A DNA stretch of 64,000 nucleotides. It comes from an uncultured Mucilaginibacter sp. GTDB lineage: Bacteria; Bacteroidota; Bacteroidia; Sphingobacteriales; Sphingobacteriaceae. Every line of letters starts with the position of its first letter. Position 1 is the first letter of the stretch. Shown piece by piece: positions 51,642 through 60,253 of the stretch. The notes beneath the pieces are model-generated. The model had not been told where the DNA came from. It did not search any database and was given only the letters and a program-made list of their open reading frames with translations. The position numbers and the translations under genes were made by a program. The stretch lies in the NCBI GenBank assembly GCA_903864275.1, contig CAIPFE010000059.1, positions 1-64,000 of the forward strand. Direction: 5' to 3'.

Positions 51642-54041
51642 TTATTTACTTTTTTTCTTTTTCGCACCGAATATTTTACCAAACATTGATTTATTTTTTG
51701 GGGCATCTTCTACGTAATAGCCACCGTAGCCATAACCATATCCATAGCCATAACCATAACCATAACCATAACCATAACCATAACCCTTTTTCTCATCAAT
51801 TGAATTCATTATGATATTCAGGTGAGGGAACTTGTTATTTTTATAAAGTTCGTCTATCAAATAAATCTGGCTTTTTGCAGTATAATCATGTCTTACAATA
51901 AACATAGTCGCATCAGCATATAAGCCCAATATTTGCGCATCGGTAACCAGTCCCACCGGCGGGGCATCCAGAATGATGAAATCAAAATCCTTTTTAAGTT
52001 CTTCAATAAGATTGCGTATCTGGCCATTAACCAATAATTCAGCTGGATTTGGTGGTATGGGCCCACTTGGGATAATAAAATAATTATCTTGTTGCGGTAC
52101 TTGTTTCAATATCTGCTTATAGGTGACCTTGCCAATTAAGTAGTTGGACAAGCCAATTGTATTGTCAATACCCAAACCGATGTGCAATTTAGGTTTTCTT
52201 AAATCCAGTTCTAAAATTATAACTTTTTTCTCAGACATGGCAAGGCTTGCCCCTAAGTTAAGTGAGATAAAAGATTTGCCTTCACCGCTAATACTTGAAG
52301 TAAACAAAAGCACCTTGTTGGTTACTTCTGGTACAACGAACTGTAAATTAGTCCTTAAAGCCCTTATCTGTTCTGCAACCATTGATCGAGGCCGGTTTAC
52401 TACCAATAGTTGGCCCACGTCTTCTGAATGGGATATCTCGGCGATAAGGGGCGCATTTGTAGCATTTTCAATATCCTGCCTGCGTGAAATTTTGAAATTT
52501 AAAAGATTTCTTAAATAAATTATTCCAACTGGTATGAGTACACCTACAATAAAAAAGATAAAATACACAACGGACTTTACCGGTTTTACAGGCAATGCAG
52601 TGCTCCAGGCTTTATCAATAGTTCGGCTGTCAGCAACCTCCGAAGCCAACCTCATTTGATTCTCTTCCCGCTTTTGCAGCAAATACATATATAAAGTATC
52701 CTGAAGATGTTGTTGCCGCATCACATCCAATAAACCGCGTTCCTTAGCGGGGACGCGCTGAACAGCACCTTCGAATTGATTATCTTTTGCCTGCAGGTGC
52801 TGTTTGGTCGTTTCGAGGTTCCTTTTTAAATTCTGCACTGATCTCTCTATAGCAGGTTTTAAAGCATTAATCTGATCATCATACGAAGCAATAATAGGAT
52901 TAGTTTCCGGAACAGTTTGCAACAGCGACAGCCGTTTTAATTGAACGTCGCCAAGTTGATTAACCAACCCCAATAACGAAGCATCATCAATCCCATACAT
53001 GGACGGTAAAGTTGAAGGCTGATTATTAGTTTTACTCAGATAGTCCTCGATATTCTTCAATACACCAAGCTGTACAACAACTTTATTTAATTCAGTATCA
53101 TTATCTCCTACACTTTGTAATAAAATCTGGGATTGTTTATCAATGTCGGCTATTCCATTACCGGTTTTATATTGTTCAACTTTCTTTTCAACATCCTTCA
53201 ACCCCTGTGAAATTACTTCTAACCGCCCGTTGATGAAATTTAAAGTGTTAGATGCAACTATGTTCTTATCGTCAATTGCCGCATTATTATATTCCTTTAC
53301 AATTTCGTTTAAAAAATCTTTACCTAACTCGGGGATAGGATCTTCAATCGTAATAATCAATACAGAGGCCTGTTTACTCACGGGATCAATCTTTAACTTT
53401 TGGATATATTCCTCTTCAAGCGCGGCAAGGGAATGAAATTTAATATCCAGTAGCCGGCCGAACGGACCTTTCCAGGTAGGATTTAAAGTGATCAAAATTA
53501 AACCAAGATCCGTTTGCACGGGATGATTAATCAACACCCTTTTATTATTTACTTCAGCCTCTCTTTTATTTATTAAACGAACAGAAATTTTATTACTATA
53601 AGTAAAATCTAAGTCAGATGATGGGCTAATGAGTTCTACATTAAACGGCAGATTGCCATATTGTTGTCTTTTTCTAACTCCTTTAGTAGCATAATACGAG
53701 GTTTCTAAACCAAGTGATTTAATTACTTTTTCAACAATGGTTTTTGACCTTAATATCTGAATTTCATTGTCAACAATCTTATCGGAGGAGAATAGATCCA
53801 AATCCTGGAGGAGGTCTTTTGATCCTCCAAATGAACCTTTGTCATCTTTTATTAACAAGTCTGTCTCAATTTTGTATAGTGGAGTTGTAAGCCTTACATA
53901 TAAAAATGCCAATGCCATACATAAAACAACTGAAAATACTACCCATTTCCAATGCCGTAAGTATGAAAACAGCTTTTCCCGTAAATCGGGTCCATTAATA
54001 CTCAGATCTTTAAAATCAGTTATATCTTCATTAAAATTCAT
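51642..54041 (-). CDS. wzc: Wzc-like BY-kinase/polysaccharide co-polymerase with Gly-Tyr repeat tail
   Basis: 799 residues. A Wzz domain sits between two membrane helices (about 33-52 and 503-522), with a coiled coil between about 270 and 470. The cytoplasmic kinase has Walker A SSISGEGKSF (about 585), Walker A' VIILELDLRKP and Walker B FIILDAPP (about 690). The C-terminus holds ten Gly-Tyr pairs followed by GGYY, then a basic tail ending AKKKKSK. The tyrosine cluster is the autophosphorylation site that cycles during polymer export in Wzc. No partner Wzb-type phosphatase is found in the window. Confidence 0.92.
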   Translation of the reverse strand: MNFNEDITDFKDLSINGPDLREKLFSYLRHWKWVVFSVVLCMALAFLYVRLTTPLYKIETDLLIKDDKGSFGGSKDLLQDLDLFSSDKIVDNEIQILRSKTIVEKVIKSLGLETSYYATKGVRKRQQYGNLPFNVELISPSSDLDFTYSNKISVRLINKREAEVNNKRVLINHPVQTDLGLILITLNPTWKGPFGRLLDIKFHSLAALEEEYIQKLKIDPVSKQASVLIITIEDPIPELGKDFLNEIVKEYNNAAIDDKNIVASNTLNFINGRLEVISQGLKDVEKKVEQYKTGNGIADIDKQSQILLQSVGDNDTELNKVVVQLGVLKNIEDYLSKTNNQPSTLPSMYGIDDASLLGLVNQLGDVQLKRLSLLQTVPETNPIIASYDDQINALKPAIERSVQNLKRNLETTKQHLQAKDNQFEGAVQRVPAKERGLLDVMRQQHLQDTLYMYLLQKREENQMRLASEVADSRTIDKAWSTALPVKPVKSVVYFIFFIVGVLIPVGIIYLRNLLNFKISRRQDIENATNAPLIAEISHSEDVGQLLVVNRPRSMVAEQIRALRTNLQFVVPEVTNKVLLFTSSISGEGKSFISLNLGASLAMSEKKVIILELDLRKPKLHIGLGIDNTIGLSNYLIGKVTYKQILKQVPQQDNYFIIPSGPIPPNPAELLVNGQIRNLIEELKKDFDFIILDAPPVGLVTDAQILGLYADATMFIVRHDYTAKSQIYLIDELYKNNKFPHLNIIMNSIDEKKGYGYGYGYGYGYGYGYGYGYGGYYVEDAPKNKSMFGKIFGAKKKKSK
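51726..51785 (-). repeat. Hexanucleotide repeat encoding the wzc Gly-Tyr tail
   Basis: On the minus strand the unit GGTTAT is repeated six times perfectly (51785 down to 51750), then four degenerate units (GGCTAT, GGATAT, GGTTAT, GGCTAC) reach 51726. All ten encode Gly-Tyr. Slippage in steps of six bases would change the number of tyrosines without breaking the frame. Confidence 0.9.
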
Positions 54042-54069
54042 TGGTCAAAATATAAAAAGGATAAAAGAA

Positions 54070-54921
54070 TTACAACTTTGTGCTGTAAACAAAAATAATA
54101 GCCAGGAAAGATAATGCACTCAATACGATCGGCAATATCGTGTAGATTTTGTCGGTTTGTGCTATTCTGCCCTTGCCTGGCTCAACATATACTACATCAT
54201 TTGCATGCAAATAGTAGTACGGCGAGCTGTAAACTTCTCGGGTGTTAAGATTCACTCTTCCAAACTCCTTTTTACCATTGTCATCACGAATAACTAAAAC
54301 ATTTTGCCTGTTACCAAAAATCGTCATATCACCTGCCATGCTCAAAGCCTCGGGTAATGTGACACTTTCATTAGGGATTACATAAACGGACGGACGCACG
54401 ACCTCGCCCAATACCGATATTTTATAGTTCAGAAAACGCACATATACAGTTGGTTCTTTCAGATATAATTTCAATTTGTTCTTAATTAAATCTCTCGTTT
54501 CAGTTGTTGTAAGCCCTGCAACCTTAATTGTCCCTAAAAGCGGATACTCTATAGTCCCATCCGGATCCACTAAAAAGCCGGGTGCCGATGATTGTGTAAG
54601 TGACGGCGCGCCGCTGCCGGCACCGCTGCCCCCTGATTGCGAATTCCCTCCTTGCGGCGTCATCGTAATATTATCTGTAGCGACAGGCATTGTTGAATAT
54701 GGATTAAAAAAACTGCTGGCCAGGGGGTTTAAAGATCCTGTGTTAATGTCAAGTATATCACCAGGCTGTATCCTGGGGATATATGCATTAGCAACGGCGA
54801 TAGTATCGGATTGATTTATACCTTTTTGAAAATAAGCAATTTGCTTTTGATCAACACAGGAGGTTAAGGTGAATAAAATTGCCTGGATTATAACGATATT
54901 CAGGTAAAGGCTTTTTTTCAT
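54070..54921 (-). CDS. wza: Wza-like polysaccharide export lipoprotein
   Basis: 283 residues. The lipoprotein signal ends TLTSC with Cys22. The polysaccharide export domain begins IPRIQPGDILDI, and FLVDPDGTIEYPLLGTIKVAGL is the family signature; an SLBB domain (ISVLGEVVRPSVYVIP) follows. The C-terminus has one hydrophobic helix (LPIVLSALSFLAIIFVYS), as in related Bacteroidota proteins. It forms the outer-membrane export channel and is the first gene of the operon. Wzc starts 28 bases downstream. Confidence 0.9.
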   Translation of the reverse strand: MKKSLYLNIVIIQAILFTLTSCVDQKQIAYFQKGINQSDTIAVANAYIPRIQPGDILDINTGSLNPLASSFFNPYSTMPVATDNITMTPQGGNSQSGGSGAGSGAPSLTQSSAPGFLVDPDGTIEYPLLGTIKVAGLTTTETRDLIKNKLKLYLKEPTVYVRFLNYKISVLGEVVRPSVYVIPNESVTLPEALSMAGDMTIFGNRQNVLVIRDDNGKKEFGRVNLNTREVYSSPYYYLHANDVVYVEPGKGRIAQTDKIYTILPIVLSALSFLAIIFVYSTKL

Positions 54922-54971
54922 ATTTTATTTTACGTAGATAAAATGATCGCCCGTTTTAAATGGCGCGGCGG

Positions 54972-54979
54972 CAAAAATA
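54972..54979 (-). promoter_or_regulatory. Likely promoter box of the EPS operon
   Basis: On the minus strand TATTTTTG (54979 down to 54972) matches TAnnTTTG exactly, 51 bases before the wza ATG. No clear -33 element is seen. It lies just downstream, in the direction of transcription, of the nested inverted repeats at 55014-55071, which could hold a regulator site. Confidence 0.5.
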
Positions 54980-55013
54980 TGATTTTTTATCAAAAAAAAA
55001 GAATTGTTTTGCA

Positions 55014-55071
55014 ACGACCTTCGAAATACAACGATAAGAATCGCTCGTTATAATGCACTTATTAAGGTCGT
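55014..55071. promoter_or_regulatory. Nested inverted repeats upstream of the EPS promoter
   Basis: ACGACCTT (55014-55021) is the perfect reverse complement of AAGGTCGT (55064-55071). Inside this pair, AACGA and TCGTT flank a short loop. The element is about 35 bases upstream of the candidate -7 box, in the 289-base gap before wza, where an activator or repressor would bind. Confidence 0.4.
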
Positions 55072-55210
55072 CCGTCAAAAAAACTATACCGCTTAATAAT
55101 TCAACCAAAATCGATTTGTTATGAAAACCTGACGATGCATCCGGCGCCATTTGCCGTAAAAAAAGTTAAACTAAACAAAAGCCGTCGTTCCGTCACCCAT
55201 CTGGCGGAAA

Positions 55211-55615
55211 CTAACCCTTTGGTTTGTCAAAAAAATCGTCTTTCAATTCATCGATCTCGCGCCTGTCTCTTTTCGTCGGTCGCCCTGCGCCACGGTCACG
55301 CTTTAATATAGGTGCATGAAACATTGATTTAAAAGCCTGGGTTTGTTCAACTGGGGTAATATCATCGTAAAAGCTCATAACCGTTTTGGCATCTGCCCTG
55401 TTTTCGAGCAAGCCGGTAACTTTTACCACTTTTCGATCAATACCTTTTGACACCTGGTAAATTTCACCAATCTTGACCTCGTGCGATGGTTTTATGTTTT
55501 GATTTTCCAGTTTTACACGGCCGGCCCTGCAGGCATCCGCTGCCAATGTGCGGGTTTTAAATATCCGAATCGCCCACAGGTACTTATCTATTCTCAATTT
55601 CTCTTTTTCGGGCAT
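55211..55615 (-). CDS. S4-domain RNA-binding protein (Hsp15-like)
   Basis: 134 residues. The S4 fold is visible at the N-terminus: EKLRIDKYLWAIRIFKTRTLAADACRAGRVKLENQNIKPSHEV matches Hsp15/HslR, which binds free 50S subunits carrying a stalled nascent chain. The C-terminus is basic and ends RPTKRDRREIDELKDDFFDKPKG. It lies 5 bases after the SGNH-like gene of the MBOAT pair, so it may be on the same transcript, but the function seems unrelated. Confidence 0.85.
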   Translation of the reverse strand: MPEKEKLRIDKYLWAIRIFKTRTLAADACRAGRVKLENQNIKPSHEVKIGEIYQVSKGIDRKVVKVTGLLENRADAKTVMSFYDDITPVEQTQAFKSMFHAPILKRDRGAGRPTKRDRREIDELKDDFFDKPKG

Positions 55616-55620
55616 AGTTG

Positions 55621-56547
55621 TTATTTGTTTATCTTATCAAAACAGTATTTTGTAAATTGCCTGGCGCCGTTAACATTGAAATGCACAGGATCTATATATA
55701 AACTATCTGGCCAAAAACGATCATTAGCATCAATAAAAGTGTGACGATCTTTCAAAATGATTGCCTTTACCCTGTCAATGTGTTTTAAAAGCCAATCTTT
55801 ATTAAGATTTTTATAAATGCCTTCCCTAATCGGGGTTTGAAAAAATAAAAGCTTGACCCGATTCCGACTGCAAAAAGAGGAAATACTATCTAAATAATAG
55901 TAGGAGGCATCGCGTAAGTTTGATGTGTCTATCTTATTCCATATTTCTTTATCGATTTTAAATTTAGATGGATCAAATGTTATACCCCCGTACTTATCGT
56001 ATATTAATGATTCATAAAAGTTATTACCCGATGTCGTCACTTTATGATAAACAAAATAAGTGAAATAATAGTTTACGCTAAAATTTACAAAAAAATCCTC
56101 GAACCTGGATGTTGAACCTTTTAGATAGTCAGCTAACTGCTTATGATTAAACTCTTTATCTGTAGACTGAAAATCCAGGAAATTGCTTGCTATAATAACC
56201 GTGGTAGGTTTATGAATTGAGGAATAAATTTTTATGACAGAAAATATATCTTTTGGAGTTAATCCCCACGATGATAAATTTAAATAAGAATCGGTTTTAA
56301 AATTGTTTATAATAATGTCCGAACTTAAATTATCTAAAGACATTGAAGAACCCACAGCGATAATATCCGCCTTCTTTTTCCTGGCAAATCGCATCTTATC
56401 ATTAAATGAATAACTGGGTGTGAGGTTTGGAGCCGGCATATCTTTTAAGGTAACACCCGTTTTATACTTATAAAGCATAATTATGATAAATGCCAGTATA
56501 GCGCTGTACAGCATAAAGAGGACGATATTTTTTATGAACTTACGCAC
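55621..56547 (-). CDS. SGNH-like partner of the MBOAT acyltransferase (AlgJ/DltD-like)
   Basis: 308 residues beginning at a GTG; the next in-frame ATG is at residue 12 inside the membrane helix. One N-terminal helix (about 8-27) anchors a periplasmic domain. IIAVGSSMSLDNL gives the nucleophile-like Ser, and DPVHFNVNGARQF near the end the Asp-x-x-His pair of SGNH enzymes. Such proteins work next to AlgI-type MBOATs, moving acyl groups to exported polymers. Its start is 3 bases after the MBOAT stop. Confidence 0.7.
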   Translation of the reverse strand: MRKFIKNIVLFMLYSAILAFIIIMLYKYKTGVTLKDMPAPNLTPSYSFNDKMRFARKKKADIIAVGSSMSLDNLSSDIIINNFKTDSYLNLSSWGLTPKDIFSVIKIYSSIHKPTTVIIASNFLDFQSTDKEFNHKQLADYLKGSTSRFEDFFVNFSVNYYFTYFVYHKVTTSGNNFYESLIYDKYGGITFDPSKFKIDKEIWNKIDTSNLRDASYYYLDSISSFCSRNRVKLLFFQTPIREGIYKNLNKDWLLKHIDRVKAIILKDRHTFIDANDRFWPDSLYIDPVHFNVNGARQFTKYCFDKINK

Positions 56548-56550
56548 TTA

Positions 56551-57987
56551 TTAAAAATTAAAATAAATGAATGGCTCCCGGTGGCCCCCAAAATATAGTA
56601 TTGAAAATACAATGCCGGCATAAAACGTCCATCGTATCATTCTTGGCCATTTTAAACCTATCATTTGAATTGGATAAAGCCTTTCTCTACCGATCCAGTC
56701 AATCAGGATCAATACGCCGATCAATGTGAATGCCGTACCCGGATAGATTTCGGGCTTTTGCAAAATAGATCGTGAAAAAATTGTTTTTATATAACTTATC
56801 GCCTGGCTAATTGTAGCCGATCTGAAAAATATCCAGGCAAAACAGGATAAACAAAAAGTGATCAATATTTTTATTACATCTTTAAAATCCAGAAAAAAAC
56901 GGCCTTTAGCTACGATCTCTATATTATTGCGGTTTTTGCCCTTCAATAACAGTGGCAAAAAGTATATTGCGTTTAACGCTCCCCAACATATAAATGTCCA
57001 ATTGGCCCCGTGCCAAAAGCCGCTTACTAAAAAAACGATAAGTGTATTCCTTATCTTGAAAAAGGTATTTCCTTTACTGCCTCCCAAAGGAATGTATAAA
57101 TAATCCTTAAACCAGCTGGTTAAGGATATATGCCATCTGCGCCAAAATTCTGCCATGTCCCGTGAAAAATATGGATAAGCAAAATTTCTTAATAATTCAA
57201 AGCCAAATAACCTCGCCGTCCCGATGGCAATATCCGAATAGCCGGAAAAGTCGCCATAAATTTGAAAAGCAAAAAGCACAATTCCAACTACTAAAGTACT
57301 TCCCGAATAATGATCCGCACCATTGAATATAATGTTAACCAGCCTGGCGCAGTTATCTGCAACCACCATTTTTTTAAATAGGCCCCATAGTATTTGCTTT
57401 AAGCCATCCACAGCCGCCAAATACTTAAAAGTCCTTTTTTGCTCAACTTGTGGCAACAAATGGGTAGCCCGCTCAATTGGGCCTGCCACAAGCAACGGGA
57501 AAAATCCAACAAACAATGCATAGTCTATAAAATCTTTTCTTGGTTTGGTCTTTTGATTGTATACATCAAATACATATGATAATCCATGGAAGGTGTAAAA
57601 TGAAATGCCAACGGGCAGTATTAGTTTAATGGTCCAGATGTCGGCCTTAAAACCCAGTGAATTTAATACTGTAATAAAGTTTTCTTCAAAAAAATTGTAA
57701 TATTTAAAAAATCCTAAAAATCCAACGTTTATGAATACGCTGATAAATAACCATGTTTTCCTTACATTTTTATTTTTTGCCTCATCAATTTTCAGACTGG
57801 AATAATAATCAAGGGAAGTTGAAAAAATCAACAAAAAAAGAAATCTGTAATCCCACCATCCATAGAAAACATAGCTCGAAATTAATAGCAATACATTTTG
57901 AAATCTTCGTTTTTCACCGGGTATGAGCCAGTATAGTGAAAATACAATCGGTAAAAAAATTGCAAAACTTAGGGAGTTGAACAGCAT
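56551..57987 (-). CDS. MBOAT-family O-acyltransferase (AlgI-like)
   Basis: 478 residues with about ten membrane helices. WRRWHISLTSWFKDYLYIPLGGSKG and FLVSGFWHGANWTFICWG carry the conserved histidines of AlgI/DltB; the second His is the catalytic residue. The enzyme passes an acetyl or other acyl group across the inner membrane for esterification of an exported glycan. The EPS locus lies 1.6 kb away on the same strand, so its polymer is a likely target, by inference. Confidence 0.88.
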   Translation of the reverse strand: MLFNSLSFAIFLPIVFSLYWLIPGEKRRFQNVLLLISSYVFYGWWDYRFLFLLIFSTSLDYYSSLKIDEAKNKNVRKTWLFISVFINVGFLGFFKYYNFFEENFITVLNSLGFKADIWTIKLILPVGISFYTFHGLSYVFDVYNQKTKPRKDFIDYALFVGFFPLLVAGPIERATHLLPQVEQKRTFKYLAAVDGLKQILWGLFKKMVVADNCARLVNIIFNGADHYSGSTLVVGIVLFAFQIYGDFSGYSDIAIGTARLFGFELLRNFAYPYFSRDMAEFWRRWHISLTSWFKDYLYIPLGGSKGNTFFKIRNTLIVFLVSGFWHGANWTFICWGALNAIYFLPLLLKGKNRNNIEIVAKGRFFLDFKDVIKILITFCLSCFAWIFFRSATISQAISYIKTIFSRSILQKPEIYPGTAFTLIGVLILIDWIGRERLYPIQMIGLKWPRMIRWTFYAGIVFSILYFGGHREPFIYFNF

Positions 57988-58294
57988 ATTTAGTTACTTA
58001 TCCGATATCACTATGATTAAGGGTATATTTGGTTTAATAAAAACCAATGTTCACAATTTATTAAATATAAATTCAGCGAACGCCGATAAAATTAAAATAA
58101 TGCAACGTATTTAGAAATTAATTGCCGCTGTAAATAACCGGCGTTGAATAATTAATAATTTGGCTCAAATTTTATGTTGACCTATCCAAAAAAAGAGAAT
58201 CTTCAGCCTAATTTATAATTCAAGAAGACACATTAATTCCTTGTAAACAAATTCCCTTAAAAATCCTTTAATTTGCCAAAAGTTTTATTTACCG
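57988..58294. other. Intergenic region between divergent MBOAT gene and dapD
   Basis: 307 AT-rich bases with no convincing gene. A plus-strand TATATTTG (58024-58031) matches the -7 box but is 264 bases before dapD. Nearer dapD, TTTAATTTG (58268-58276) is one base short of the consensus and may be the true box. No clear minus-strand promoter for the MBOAT gene was found. Confidence 0.4.
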
Positions 58295-59110
58295 ATGCAA
58301 GACCTAAAAAAATTAATTGAAGATGCCTGGGAAGACAGGAACCTGCTGCGCTATACCGAATATATAAATGCCATTGACACGGTTATCGAAAAATTAGACA
58401 AAGGCAACCTGCGCGTAACCGAGTTAATTGGTACGCGCTGGCATACCCATGAATGGATAAAAAAGGCAGTCATTTTGTACTTTCCGATCAGGCAAATGGA
58501 AGAAATTTCAGTTGGCCCCTTTGTTTTTCACGATAAAATGAAACTGAAAACCGATTACGCAAAAACAGGTGTGCGTGTTGTTCCGCATGCCATAGCGCGA
58601 TACGGGGCATATCTTGCAAAAGGAGTGATCATGATGCCGTCATACGTTAACATTGGCGCGTATGTAGATGAAGGTACAATGGTTGATACGTGGGCTACCG
58701 TAGGTTCGTGTGCGCAAATCGGTAAAAATGTACACTTAAGCGGCGGCGTTGGAATTGGCGGGGTTTTGGAGCCTGTGCAGGCGGCGCCTGTTATAATTGA
58801 AGATAATTGTTTCATAGGATCAAGAGCTATAGTAGTTGAAGGCATTCACCTGGAAACTGAGGTGGTATTGGGAGCAAATGTTGTTTTAACCGCTTCGACC
58901 AAAATCATCGATGTTACCCACGAAAAAGCTGTTGAATATAAGGGCATCGTGCCAGCCCGGTCGGTGGTGATCCCCGGGTCGTATACCAAAAAATTTCCTG
59001 CTGGCGAATTCCAGGTGCCCTGTGCTTTAATTATTGGTAAACGCAAGGAATCGACCGATAAAAAAACGTCGCTGAACGATGCTTTGAGGGAGAATAACGT
59101 GGCGGTTTAG
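58295..59110 (+). CDS. dapD: Tetrahydrodipicolinate N-succinyltransferase
   Basis: 271 residues, full length. It adds a succinyl group to tetrahydrodipicolinate in lysine and diaminopimelate synthesis. The N-terminal helical domain (MQDLKKLIEDAWEDRN) is followed by a left-handed beta helix with YVNIGAYVDEGTMVDTWATVGSCAQIG and GVLEPVQAAPVIIEDNCFIGSRAIVVEG, close to E. coli DapD. No other dap gene is adjacent. Confidence 0.95.
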   Translation: MQDLKKLIEDAWEDRNLLRYTEYINAIDTVIEKLDKGNLRVTELIGTRWHTHEWIKKAVILYFPIRQMEEISVGPFVFHDKMKLKTDYAKTGVRVVPHAIARYGAYLAKGVIMMPSYVNIGAYVDEGTMVDTWATVGSCAQIGKNVHLSGGVGIGGVLEPVQAAPVIIEDNCFIGSRAIVVEGIHLETEVVLGANVVLTASTKIIDVTHEKAVEYKGIVPARSVVIPGSYTKKFPAGEFQVPCALIIGKRKESTDKKTSLNDALRENNVAV

Positions 59111-59115
59111 ATAAA

Positions 59116-59263
59116 TTTGAGATATTAGATGTGAGATTTGAGATCAATTCATAGCTGATGTTTTAGATTTTGTCTTTAATCCTCCCTTTCTCATGTTTAA
59201 CACCCCGATCTGATATCTATGACAAAAGTCTCAAATCTCAAATCTCAGATCTCAGATATCAAA
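59116..59263. repeat. Facing 7-bp word arrays (TCTCAAA-type) covering the GT9 gene start
   Basis: The left arm (59116-59144) reads as heptamers TTTGAGA, TATTAGA, TGTGAGA, TTTGAGA. The right array (from 59230) reads TCTCAAA, TCTCAAA, TCTCAGA, TCTCAGA, TATCAAA. Over 29 bases the two are reverse complements with four mismatches (59116-59144 against 59235-59263). The ATG of the GT9 gene (59219) lies between them, and the right array is translated. Confidence 0.8.
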
Positions 59264-60247
59264 ATACTGATAAGGCTTCCTAACTGGCTTGGCGATGTGG
59301 TGATGAGCACAGCATTTGTTGCGGCCGTGAGGAAGCTTTACCCGGATTCGGTTATTGACGTTGTCATTAAAAAAGAATTAACTGGTATAGCCTCGCTCAT
59401 ACCAGGTTTACGTACCGTCCATTCTTTTTCAAAACAGGAAAATAAAGGTTTACCCGGCGTTTACAGGTTTGGTAAGAAACTTGCGGTGGAAAACTATGAT
59501 TTGTTTTTTAACCTGCCCACTTCACTGTCATCCCTTGTTATGGGATGGGCAACCGGGGCTAAAAACCGTGTTGGCTTTGCAAAAGAGGGCGGCTTTTTTT
59601 TATTGACCGGTGCTTATAAAAAGCCTTTAAATGTTCACAGGGTTGATGAGTACATTTCGTTACTGGAAAATTTTACCGGTAAAACGATCTGCGAAAGACG
59701 GGTTAAGCTGGAAATCGACAAACCGCGGCAACCTGATAATAACCGGGTTCTAATAAATTTTAATTCGGAAGCAAGTTCAAGGAGGATGCCGGTTGATAAA
59801 GCGAAAACTATCATCAATTTATTAACTAATACATTTACAAGTGCAATATTTACTTTTATCGGTTCACCTAACGAGGCTGCATTTGTTGAACAGGTAGTTG
59901 ATGGGGCAGAAAATACTGACCGGATTGAAAACTTAGCCGGGAAAACTGATCTCGTTAGTTTAATTCATTTGATGGCGGCATCGGCAGCTATTTTAACGAC
60001 AGATTCGGGCCCGGCACATATGGCTAATAGCGTTGGCACACCAACTATTGTTTTGTTCGGCGCCGGCAACGAGCACAATACAGCCCCTTACAATAAACAA
60101 AATTTAACCGTTATCCGCTATGGCAAACTCAGCTGCGAACCTTGTGTTAAAAATACCTGCGAGTTATATGGCATACCAAAATGCATGCAAATGATCGATG
60201 ATCTGCAAATCATCGATGCGCTGGGCCAATACCTGGGTTTATCATAA
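59219..60247 (+). CDS. Glycosyltransferase family 9 (heptosyltransferase-like)
   Basis: 342 residues. KILIRLPNWLGDVVMSTAFVAA is the GT9 N-terminal signature and TTDSGPAHMANSVGTPTIVLFGA the nucleotide-sugar motif; GT9 enzymes add heptose or related sugars to lipopolysaccharide core. A Cys cluster (CEPCVKNTCELYGIPKC) near the C-terminus is common in the family. The only ATG in frame is at 59219, so residues 2-15 (TKVSNLKSQISDIK) are encoded mostly by a 7-bp word array; the family normally starts right at 'KILI'. Confidence 0.88.
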   Translation: MTKVSNLKSQISDIKILIRLPNWLGDVVMSTAFVAAVRKLYPDSVIDVVIKKELTGIASLIPGLRTVHSFSKQENKGLPGVYRFGKKLAVENYDLFFNLPTSLSSLVMGWATGAKNRVGFAKEGGFFLLTGAYKKPLNVHRVDEYISLLENFTGKTICERRVKLEIDKPRQPDNNRVLINFNSEASSRRMPVDKAKTIINLLTNTFTSAIFTFIGSPNEAAFVEQVVDGAENTDRIENLAGKTDLVSLIHLMAASAAILTTDSGPAHMANSVGTPTIVLFGAGNEHNTAPYNKQNLTVIRYGKLSCEPCVKNTCELYGIPKCMQMIDDLQIIDALGQYLGLS

Positions 60248-60253
60248 TCTAAA

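Noticed and set aside
51726..51785. Hexanucleotide repeat as a possible CRISPR or minisatellite array
   Set aside because: It has no spacers, is only 60 bases long and is in frame within wzc, encoding Gly-Tyr pairs. No CRISPR array or cas gene was seen in the window.
54956..55150. 64-codon minus-strand frame upstream of wza
   Set aside because: It covers the likely promoter and palindromes of the EPS operon and has no sensible protein pattern.
57923..58114. 63-codon plus-strand frame overlapping the MBOAT start
   Set aside because: It lies partly antisense to the MBOAT gene and partly in AT-rich spacer, with low-complexity residues.
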